From: Paraflavitalea sp. CAU 1676
GTDB lineage: Bacteria; Bacteroidota; Bacteroidia; Chitinophagales; Chitinophagaceae
DNA: 64,000 bases
Direction: 5' to 3'
Assembly: GCF_029223285.1 (NCBI RefSeq)
Contig: NZ_JARHUJ010000001.1
Span: 372,001 to 436,000, forward strand
The first letter of the stretch is position 1, and every line of letters begins with the position of its first letter. Both the position numbers and the translations under genes were made by a program. Shown here piece by piece: positions 54,401-61,401 of the stretch. A model generated the notes under the pieces. It made no database searches. It had not been told where the DNA came from and was given only the letters and a program-made list of their open reading frames with translations.

Positions 54401-54521
54401 CCAGAATTTGTATACCTGGAGCAACTGGAGAGGGTTTGATCCGGAAGACAATAACAATATCTCGACGTTCGAGTATCCTCCTCAACGGACATTTACTTTC
54501 GGAATCAATCTTACATTCTAA
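51441..54521 (+). CDS. SusC/RagA-type TonB-dependent outer-membrane transporter
   Basis: 1026 aa. Signal peptide 1-23 (ending VQAQ); CarboxypepD-reg-like beta domain (25-110) with GKVTDAAGAPVVGASVTVKG; a TonB box-like DEVIVTGYG; plug domain (about 115-230) with LQGRAPGLYV, VIIRGVGTI and PLYIMDGVP; then the 22-strand barrel ending TFTFGINLTF with a terminal Phe. There is no N-terminal STN domain, so direct FecIR-type sigma signalling is unlikely. It pairs with the SusD gene 20 bases downstream; together they import an oligosaccharide or peptide. Confidence 0.95.
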   Translation: MRKILCTLLCTLLILVQLVVQAQERTISGKVTDAAGAPVVGASVTVKGSSLGTSSGSDGAFTLRLPASAKTIIVSAVGYAEQELAIGSKSVFAVSLTVEGKGLDEVIVTGYGVQKRSQYAGAASKVDAKAINQVPNGSIDQILQGRAPGLYVAAGSGQPGAAANVIIRGVGTIGGVSTPLYIMDGVPIQSATFSALSPSDIASVDVLKDAVATALYGSRGSNGVIVITTKRGKANGRITYGAKAQIGFSDRTRPKFEMMDSKQRMQYEEEVGIENDVTIGPGWYLSRLNPANNGLPESTLKRYDQIRDSLGNSNADWEDIFFRRGHTQEYEVSASGGGDKTAFYSSLNYFKQDGIAIRSALERFSFRTNFDVKTDRLTLGISSTLNYANSSFIESENNTSVANPFASVYYALPYELPYKDGVLLHPGNSSGPDGSDPLLPSDPDKPYLVYDQREGSTALERMLSTTRRNNEIKAVLGANIKFKIYDGLSIISTLGLDFRELMSQRFIDPNTYTGTLVTGAQGSFSEGSSRFMRLFGNVGFNYNNSFGDKHAVDASVLVENTRANARNFSYVGFGINPLLPNTPAAITPGSENGFIPTVGGGRDLNVLQSLIGIVRYTYDGKYTLNGSYRMDRSSMVPEKNRSISYFAAGATWNVLKEEFMANVEVLSELQLRASYGTSASPFTSSFGYLALYGATSYNGVPGNGVSQLANDDYDWEYANTTNIGIDFSLFSNRLRGTIELYNKATKNLFVSQKLSAWSGSTSLDINAGKMRNRGIELALSGDIVANNFLRWTVGGNIAYNKNEITSLGQVNEFENGTAIIRVGLPYGSHFIPKWGGVDAATGYPLYYNKDGSLTTEYNSATQSVAEFGTFLPKVNGGFNTTVNYKNFYLEAFFSYSAGNKRFNNEDFFNETSSFATSNQSTTLLNRWRKPGDVTNIQKFGTSRSFSSKDIQDASFVRFRNLNVGYNVPRKWLQEMRIFTAATAYVQCQNLYTWSNWRGFDPEDNNNISTFEYPPQRTFTFGINLTF

Positions 54522-54541
54522 GACCCATCAATTAACACATT

Positions 54542-55930
54542 ATGAAGCTTAAAAAATATATCTGGTTTGCTGCACTGGCTGTAATGGCAGCATCCTGTAA
54601 AAAGCAACTGGACATAAATCCTCCGGACGATATCAGGGAAGAACTCGCCTTGACAAATGTGCCGGATCTTGAAAAGGCGATGATAGGCGTATACGCAGCC
54701 ATCAACGGAACATATGATTTGGATATTTACGCTAACAGCCTGTATTCGGATGAAGCGTATCTGCCATTGGAAAATAATACCGGTCGAGGCGTTATTGCGT
54801 ATCGTTGGCAAACCGACCCCGGGATTTCTGAGGTAACGGATGCCTGGAATGGATATGCCATTGGTGTTGACAGGGCAAACCGCATCATTGCTGCCGCCGA
54901 TAAACTGGCTGGTAAAACCTCTACTGAAGAAGCGCAGCGGAAACGAATTAAAGGAGAAGCAATAGGTGTGCGTGCCTATTGTGAGTTCCAGGTGCTGATC
55001 AACTATGCTGCCAACCTGGAACCTGGATCGTTGGGTGTTCCTTACGTATATGAGTCGAAGATTCAAAAGCCAAAACGCCTCACAGTGGGTGAGGTTTTCG
55101 TCAATCTGAACAAAGACCTGACTGATGCGTTGGCGCTGATGCCTGCCAACTTTGGCGACCGCACGCGTTTAACGTTAGTAGGATTATATGCCTTGCGAGC
55201 GAGAGTGGCTCTTTATCAAAAGAACTGGGATTTGGCCATCAGCGCAGCCACAACGGTTATCAATGCCGTTCCATTGGCGACACCTGCACAGTATCCGTTA
55301 ATTTGGACCGACGAAACAAATTCGGAAGTAATCTGGAAGCATAAACGTATTCCGCAGGATTCAAGGATCGGTGATATATATTATGACCGTGCTCAGAATA
55401 AAATAATGTATGGTGCATCATATGAACTGCGTAGCCTATTTTCCATTGATGACATCAGGTATGAAAGTACGGTACTTGAGTTGGGAGGTGGCAGGTTTGC
55501 CGTAGGGAAGTATTGGGGAGGTGATGCAAATGAACCTGGCCGCGCAGATATCAAAGTATTTCGCACCGCTGAGATGTACCTGATCCGTGCCGAAGCTTAT
55601 GCCGAAAAGAACCAGGTCCTGAGTGGCGCTGCAGATTTGAATATGTTGCGTAGTAGAAGGATTAACGGTTATACGAATGAAGCATTTGGAAGTAAGGAAA
55701 GCCTTATCAGCGCTGTACTCACTGAACGATATAAGGAGCTTGCCTTTGAAGCTCAGCGCATGCATGACCTGCGTAGGAAATTGCAGCCTGTGACTCGTTT
55801 GCCGGAAGATGCTGAAAATGCTTTGGGAGCAGTATTACTGAATGTATCGGATAAGAAGTATTATTATCCTATCCCGGCCAGCGAAATATTGGCGAATGAA
55901 AATATGGAGCAAAATCCTACTTATAAGTAG
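54542..55930 (+). CDS. SusD/RagB-type surface lipoprotein
   Basis: 462 aa. Lipobox MAASC with Cys19; the RagB/SusD fold follows (helical TPR-like core with EEAQRKRIKGEAIGVRAYCEF and a C-terminal ALVERYKELAFE-like TERYKELAFEAQRMHDLRR). It is the substrate-binding lid of the SusC transporter. It is shorter than many SusD proteins (usual 480-600). The next gene encodes a third lipoprotein 40 bases after its stop. Confidence 0.95.
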   Translation: MKLKKYIWFAALAVMAASCKKQLDINPPDDIREELALTNVPDLEKAMIGVYAAINGTYDLDIYANSLYSDEAYLPLENNTGRGVIAYRWQTDPGISEVTDAWNGYAIGVDRANRIIAAADKLAGKTSTEEAQRKRIKGEAIGVRAYCEFQVLINYAANLEPGSLGVPYVYESKIQKPKRLTVGEVFVNLNKDLTDALALMPANFGDRTRLTLVGLYALRARVALYQKNWDLAISAATTVINAVPLATPAQYPLIWTDETNSEVIWKHKRIPQDSRIGDIYYDRAQNKIMYGASYELRSLFSIDDIRYESTVLELGGGRFAVGKYWGGDANEPGRADIKVFRTAEMYLIRAEAYAEKNQVLSGAADLNMLRSRRINGYTNEAFGSKESLISAVLTERYKELAFEAQRMHDLRRKLQPVTRLPEDAENALGAVLLNVSDKKYYYPIPASEILANENMEQNPTYK

Positions 55931-55970
55931 ATCGGTAAGCACATTTTCTCATGAACTTCAATTTTGTTTT

Positions 55971-56777
55971 ATGATCAAACAACTCACCTATATAATTGCA
56001 GTCGCTACGATCCTGTTTTCGGTCGGAGCCTGTAAAAAGGAAAAAACGGCTGTGCCTCCCACTTTTGCGCACTTTGATTTTGTAAATACTGGGGAGTACT
56101 ATGTTACTCAGACCGCGAGCACTTTTAAGATCCCGCTAGGTCTTACTGCAGCTGCGGATGGCGATCGGACCATCGAGATCACGATCACGTCACCAACCGG
56201 TGCCAAAGAAGGCCAGCAGTTTAGCGTCAACAAAAAGAGCTTTACGATCCCTGCCGGCAAAGTAACGGACAGTATCATCGTTAGCGGCATCTATGCGGGG
56301 CTTTCATCGGGTAAGGTAGACACAGTTATCTTTAAAATATCGGGCGGCAGCGTAACAGCCATGCAGACCGAGCAGCAGTATACATTATACCTTCAGCAGT
56401 ATTGTGATGTTGATATTAATAGTTTTTCAGGTCTATACTCTGCGCAAGATTATTATGAAGGTGCCCCGGATGGTGGGCCATACGATATTTACCTCACGCC
56501 GGTAGGTTTGACAGGACCCACATCTGGTACGATTACGTTGGACGGGTTATGGTTGGTACCCACTACCACAACGCTTAAACTTGACTGGGCCGATCCTGCT
56601 AAATTTTCAACAGAAATGACGGCACAGCCCTGGTTTATTCATCCAGCCGTTGGTCAGATATCAATAAAGCCAAATGGTAAAGGGTCCTTCTCAAGCTGTA
56701 ATAATTCACTAAGAGTGGAATACGAAGGAACGTTCGCTGGAGGTAGTTTTAAGTACACGACGATAATAACGAAATAG
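55971..56777 (+). CDS. SusE-like surface lipoprotein, third gene of the Sus locus
   Basis: 268 aa from ATG 55971; the longer frame back to 55842 overlaps SusD and has no signal. Lipobox FSVGAC with Cys21. The mature part has two beta-rich domains: first a Calx-beta-like stretch (IPLGLTAAADGDRTIEITIT to the TLYLQQYC region), then a glycine-rich domain of about 115 residues. It is the usual position of SusE/SusF or DUF4843 lipoproteins that bind glycan beside SusCD. No enzyme gene lies with them. Confidence 0.75.
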   Translation: MIKQLTYIIAVATILFSVGACKKEKTAVPPTFAHFDFVNTGEYYVTQTASTFKIPLGLTAAADGDRTIEITITSPTGAKEGQQFSVNKKSFTIPAGKVTDSIIVSGIYAGLSSGKVDTVIFKISGGSVTAMQTEQQYTLYLQQYCDVDINSFSGLYSAQDYYEGAPDGGPYDIYLTPVGLTGPTSGTITLDGLWLVPTTTTLKLDWADPAKFSTEMTAQPWFIHPAVGQISIKPNGKGSFSSCNNSLRVEYEGTFAGGSFKYTTIITK

Positions 56778-56809
56778 AGAAAAGTATTTAGACCATAATT
56801 GTTTTTTTG

Positions 56810-56844
56810 AAAAGCAATGCGGAGTTACCGCATTGCTTTTTTTT
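56810..56844 (+). terminator. Terminator of the Sus locus
   Basis: AAAAGCAATGCGG (56810-56822) pairs with CCGCATTGCTTTT (56828-56840), loop AGTTA, then T residues. Confidence 0.9.
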
Positions 56845-56864
56845 GTGGAAAAACTTAGCAAGAG

Positions 56865-56944
56865 TGCTCAGTTAGGGGCGCGATATTGCACGCTTATCTT
56901 CTAAATCTGCACGGTTATGTATCAAATCTGCACACTTACGGGTT
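56865..56944. promoter_or_regulatory. Four TGC(A/T)CnnTTA boxes at 21-22 bp spacing
   Basis: Boxes begin at 56865 (TGCTCAGTTA), 56887 (TGCACGCTTA), 56908 (TGCACGGTTA) and 56929 (TGCACACTTA). The last three are part of 21-bp repeats (units at 56882, 56903 and 56924; the last two share AAATCTGCAC). Spacings of 22, 21 and 21 bp place all boxes on the same DNA face. This is the form of an operator array for a cooperatively binding regulator, located 121-200 bases before the next start (57065). Confidence 0.7.
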
Positions 56945-57064
56945 TGTCCTTGTCCGTTTGAAGGGTTAGCGTTTACTTCGTACTGGAAGCAACGCTGAGC
57001 CAACTCCCCGGCTGAATAGTTGCTGCGAAACCTTACCTGTTTAACCACTTAACCTTAACTAACC

Positions 57065-57754
57065 ATGCGAAACCCATGGGCCCTTGTCCTATTATTGAAC
57101 CTTGTTCTGTTGCATAACGCTACGGCACAGGATAATCCAACGTTTACCGACAAAATTCTCGGACTCCCCGCTAAGTTTAACGATCGCATTCAAAAGAAAG
57201 CTGACAAACTCGAAGTGCAGGTCACCCGGCAAACAGAAAAATACCTGCAACGACTGGCCCGCAAAGAGGAAAAGCTGCGCTGCAACATGGGGAAGACCGA
57301 CTCGACGGCAGCTAAACACCTCGTCGGCTGTTCTGCAGAGAAATATGAAAAGCTCGCCGAAAAGCTAAAAAATTCAACTGCCATTGCTGACAGGGCAGGA
57401 GGTCAATACCTGCCTTATGTTGACTCCCTCAAAACCTCACTTTCATTCCTTGAAAAAAATAAGGATCTCCTCAATTCCCAAGAGACTAAGAAGATCACCG
57501 GCTCTTTACAGCAGGTGCAGCAACTCCAGGGCAAACTGCAGCAAACGGAGGAAATAACAGCCTTTATCCATCAGCATAAAGTGCATATCAAGGTAATGCT
57601 CAGCCGTAATACAAACCTGTCTGTGGGTCATAGCAAAGGTTACCCGGACATTCAAAGGGACATCTATTACTATTTCAAGAACGTGCAGGCATACAAAGAT
57701 TTGTTGAATAACCCCGACGAGCTACTTTTTAAAAGTTTAGGGTGTCGTGTTTAA
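57065..57754 (+). CDS. Secreted helical protein of unknown function, first gene of the RHS-type cluster
   Basis: 229 aa with signal peptide 1-22 (ending NATAQ). The mature part is mostly alpha-helical coiled coil, Lys/Glu/Gln-rich (KADKLEVQVTRQTEKYLQRL; SLQQVQQLQGKLQQTEE), and ends LLNNPDELLFKSLGCRV. Three Cys are in the mature protein. I know of no named family; the abrupt end suggests it could be a shortened homologue (inference, weak). The leader TAACCACTTAACCTTAACTAACC before the ATG is unusual. The first YD-repeat gene follows after 102 bases. Confidence 0.7.
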   Translation: MRNPWALVLLLNLVLLHNATAQDNPTFTDKILGLPAKFNDRIQKKADKLEVQVTRQTEKYLQRLARKEEKLRCNMGKTDSTAAKHLVGCSAEKYEKLAEKLKNSTAIADRAGGQYLPYVDSLKTSLSFLEKNKDLLNSQETKKITGSLQQVQQLQGKLQQTEEITAFIHQHKVHIKVMLSRNTNLSVGHSKGYPDIQRDIYYYFKNVQAYKDLLNNPDELLFKSLGCRV

Positions 57755-57856
57755 CCAAATTTTGTTTTCCCTTCGAGGTTAGTAGCTGAAGTCTATTTCA
57801 ATCTCACCAAGGGAGTTCTGAATACCTATTAAATACAGTTTAAAATAATCAATTAA

Positions 57857-60800
57857 ATGCTCCGAAACTTAAAATCACTATACCTACCGCTTGTAGGTAT
57901 GTTACTGTTTCACGGTATGGTTAATGCCCAGGATCCTGTTGCATTTGAGCCTGCTGTTTTCCCAACTGTTATTGCGCCTTCGCCGCATGCTTTTTCTATG
58001 ACAAAGTATGGAGATATGCCTATTGGTTTATTTACTGGTACAGCACAATTCAATGTGCCGGTATATAATATTACGAGTGGGAAAATATCCCATCCAATCT
58101 CCATTGATTATGCTACCAATGGGGTGAAAGTCGATGAAATTGCTTCGCGTGTTGGTATGAATTGGAGCTTAAAGGCTGGCGGCGTGATTACCCGTAAAGT
58201 GCTAGGTCTACCAGACGACATTTCAGGTGTCTTTCGTCATAAGCCTGCGTCTCATGATCCCAGCAGTTGGGAAATGTATTATTTTCTAAAAGAGAATGTA
58301 GAGCCAGCGGACCCACAGCCTGATGAGTATAGTTTTAATTTTGACGGGAATAGCGGAAAGTTTATCATCTTAGATGGCGTAATTAAACCGCTAAAGTATA
58401 CTGCTGTTAAATTCGAAAAGGTTGCCACAGATGTATTTATGGCAACCACACCAAACGGCTATAGGTATTATTTCGGGGAAAACTTAGCGTACGAAGAGTC
58501 TGAATCAAAAAAGTACTATGAATTTGAACGACCAACAATATATAACAAAGCAAAAACTGCCTGGTATCTTACACGGATAATCGGAACAAACAACGATACA
58601 TTGCAGTTTAGTTATACAAAAGGTAGCTCGTTTACACTTACCGGTGCGTCAGATGTATATAATTTTCTTCCTCAGAATACCATGCAATTAACATATTATA
58701 ACTATTGGATTGGCTCAATAAGTGTGCCAACAAGAAATAATTGCTACCCGCCGGAGCAATACAAATTGTCGGTCCATACCTCAAGCGGCTCCGTACAACA
58801 GTTAGATGAAATAGTTTTTAATGATGGGAAAGTGAAGTTTTATTATTCGGATAGGGAGGACTTGACTTTTGATAAGAGGATTGATAGTATAAGGATTATG
58901 GGAGTTGAGGGGGCGATCATTAAAACTATGAAATTGAATTACGTTTATTCGACAAATAGTGACACCTCCTATTATCTTATGGCTTACAATTCCAAGGTAC
59001 AGGATTTGTATCCAAATCTGCGGAAAAGGCTTTTTCTGGAAAGCATTGAGGAAATAGGGCGAGGTAATGTCACTGGCGGAAAGTACAAGTTTGAGTACAA
59101 TGATATTGATCAAATCGCCCCTCGCCTAAGCATGTCCCAAGATCTATGTGGCTATTTTAATGGAAAAATAAATTCAAAATTGTTTCCGAATGACACATAC
59201 GTTGGAGATATTAATCGGTATGGAGGAGATCGCTCGTTTGATTCAGCATTTGCGGTAAAAGGTACTTTAAAAAGGATAATTTACCCGACAGGAGGGTATA
59301 GTGAAGTGGAGTACGAGCCACATAATATTTATGGGCTGCCCAAAAAAGCTATTGTTTATGATACAGTAAAATTGAAAGTGTCTAATCCTTCTGGATATAA
59401 TTACAGAGTGATTACGATGGATACCTGGACTGCGTCAATGCATATAAATATCAAGCCTATAGTAAGTTGGATTGGCGCACCCCCGCCTATTGAGCAAATC
59501 AGGGGAGATGAAGGTGCCATAATTTCGGTCTACGATTTGGCAACGAACGAATGCGTTGTATGCGGAATTCCGGTACCAGTTGGTGCAAACACTGAAATTG
59601 ACCAGTTGTTACCAAATTCCTATAATCGTACATTGTACGGGGCTGTTACAATCACGCATCCAGGAATAAAGGCTGAAGTCGTTTTTGTTGGAAAAGATTT
59701 GGAGGTTGTTAGCAATACAAATCAACCTTTTGGCGGCCTGCGTGTAAAGGCAATTCAAAGTTTCGATGGATTAGGGAACTATGCCAACAGGAAACAATAT
59801 GTTTATTCAAGCTTTGATATGCCGGATAGGAGCAGTGGTAGTGTTACATTTCCAGGAGAGCCCTCAATTAATAATGTGATGGTTTCTTCATATAAGGTTT
59901 TCGATCCTAGGTTTCCTCAGTGGTCTGGTTATGATTGCGCGTATTACACCTTAAGTTCGAGTGGTATAGTTGATCTTTACCTGAATGACTACAATACTGT
60001 TTCGTATTCGAACGTAACCGAGTTATTTGAAGGAAGGAATGATACTGGTGGAATTGAACATAAGTTTAATGTTACTTTGAGTAGCCCGGCCCGTCCGTTG
60101 AACTATAATTGGATGGTTGAAGACGGGGATAATTCTCCTATAATGATACCTGGAGCGCCTAGTTCAAATGACAACTACCATAATGGGGAAGAGCACTATA
60201 CGGGTACTTTTATTCTTAGGAACGGAACAAAGAAGTACTCTGAGAAGAAATATTCCTATTTCAGTAGAGATGAAAGATTGTTTAATCAAGATACTGCTTA
60301 TGCGGCTAGAAAAGTGGTTAGCCGTGATAGTTATGTATCTTCTTCGAGATACAATGGTGATTACAATTTAAACAGATATTTTATCAATCAATTTTGGACA
60401 CATCTGGATAGTACAATTACCATAAATTATGAGGGCAGTGATTCTTTGCAGAGCAAAGTTGCATATACGTACGGCAATCTCTTAAATCTATTACCAACTC
60501 GAATAGAAACCCGGAATAGCAAAAGAGAAACTGTTGTAAAGATCCTTCAATATCCAGATGATTTTGATGCGCCGCTGAATGCCTACCGATTAATGCTCGA
60601 ACGGAATATGGTTGGTGAGCCAATATATACGAAGAAGGAAAAAAATGGGGTTCCCTTACTTTCAACTTTCGTTGAATATGACGGGTTTGCGGGCGGGTTG
60701 ATTCTGCCTAAACTTATAACAAATAAAAATGAGATAACTGGAGCTACAGAGAAATTGAGCTATGATGCTTATGATGGTAAGGGAAATGTTCTTGAAAACC

Positions 60801-61384
60801 ATAAGGTGAATGATATTCATACAAGCTTTATTTGGGATTATAATTATACTTACCCAATCGCAAAAATTGACAACGCGAGTAATGATCGTGTGGCATATTC
60901 TTCGTTTGAGGCTGATGGATTAGGAGGCTGGTCGTTTAACAGTGGTTCTGTTGTCGTAGTGGCCGTCGACGCAATAACTGGTAAGAAAGTTCTAAGTGGT
61001 GGAGTAAATAAGGTGGTACCGCAGGGAAATTATGTTGTTGGTGTTTGGAGTAAGGGTATTCCTTCAATTAACGGTCAGGTTCTTACTCAGTTACCCATTA
61101 AGGTATTGGGACAATGGAAATATTTTGTCGTTAAGCTTCTTAATGTGTCTGCTGTTGAAGTGGCTGGTGAGCAGATTGATGAGGTTCGTTTGCATCCACA
61201 AACCTCTCAGATGACTACCTACACTTTCGATCCTTTGGTTGGGATGACCAGTTTGAGCGACGTTAACAATAGAATTACCTATTACGAGTATGATGATCTG
61301 GGAAGACTGAAAACCATTCGCGACGAAAACAGGAATGTGTTGAAAACTTTAGACTACCAATTCCAGAAAAGCTATAATCAATAA
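57857..61384 (+). CDS. Large secreted RHS/YD-repeat-type protein, 1175 aa
   Basis: Signal peptide 1-24 (ending MVNAQ). The N-terminus has VPVYNITSGKISHPISIDYATNGVKVDEIASRVGMNWSL, the pattern seen at the start of SpvB/RHS-like Bacteroidota proteins. A long beta-rich shell follows. Near residues 1010-1100 a beta-sandwich resembling a carbohydrate-binding module sits (WSFNSGSVVVVAVDAITGKKVL), then YD repeats (ITYYEYDDLGRLKTIRDENRNVL) close the protein at the stop. Codon use is AT-richer than neighbours: a sample line at 58861 is about 40% GC. It lies 17 bases before the second RHS-type gene. Confidence 0.85.
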   Translation: MLRNLKSLYLPLVGMLLFHGMVNAQDPVAFEPAVFPTVIAPSPHAFSMTKYGDMPIGLFTGTAQFNVPVYNITSGKISHPISIDYATNGVKVDEIASRVGMNWSLKAGGVITRKVLGLPDDISGVFRHKPASHDPSSWEMYYFLKENVEPADPQPDEYSFNFDGNSGKFIILDGVIKPLKYTAVKFEKVATDVFMATTPNGYRYYFGENLAYEESESKKYYEFERPTIYNKAKTAWYLTRIIGTNNDTLQFSYTKGSSFTLTGASDVYNFLPQNTMQLTYYNYWIGSISVPTRNNCYPPEQYKLSVHTSSGSVQQLDEIVFNDGKVKFYYSDREDLTFDKRIDSIRIMGVEGAIIKTMKLNYVYSTNSDTSYYLMAYNSKVQDLYPNLRKRLFLESIEEIGRGNVTGGKYKFEYNDIDQIAPRLSMSQDLCGYFNGKINSKLFPNDTYVGDINRYGGDRSFDSAFAVKGTLKRIIYPTGGYSEVEYEPHNIYGLPKKAIVYDTVKLKVSNPSGYNYRVITMDTWTASMHINIKPIVSWIGAPPPIEQIRGDEGAIISVYDLATNECVVCGIPVPVGANTEIDQLLPNSYNRTLYGAVTITHPGIKAEVVFVGKDLEVVSNTNQPFGGLRVKAIQSFDGLGNYANRKQYVYSSFDMPDRSSGSVTFPGEPSINNVMVSSYKVFDPRFPQWSGYDCAYYTLSSSGIVDLYLNDYNTVSYSNVTELFEGRNDTGGIEHKFNVTLSSPARPLNYNWMVEDGDNSPIMIPGAPSSNDNYHNGEEHYTGTFILRNGTKKYSEKKYSYFSRDERLFNQDTAYAARKVVSRDSYVSSSRYNGDYNLNRYFINQFWTHLDSTITINYEGSDSLQSKVAYTYGNLLNLLPTRIETRNSKRETVVKILQYPDDFDAPLNAYRLMLERNMVGEPIYTKKEKNGVPLLSTFVEYDGFAGGLILPKLITNKNEITGATEKLSYDAYDGKGNVLENHKVNDIHTSFIWDYNYTYPIAKIDNASNDRVAYSSFEADGLGGWSFNSGSVVVVAVDAITGKKVLSGGVNKVVPQGNYVVGVWSKGIPSINGQVLTQLPIKVLGQWKYFVVKLLNVSAVEVAGEQIDEVRLHPQTSQMTTYTFDPLVGMTSLSDVNNRITYYEYDDLGRLKTIRDENRNVLKTLDYQFQKSYNQ

Positions 61385-61401
61385 CCACTAACGCTTAAAC
61401 C

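Noticed and set aside
55842-55970. N-terminal extension of the third Sus lipoprotein ORF
   Set aside because: It overlaps the conserved end of SusD and would remove the lipoprotein signal that begins at 55971.
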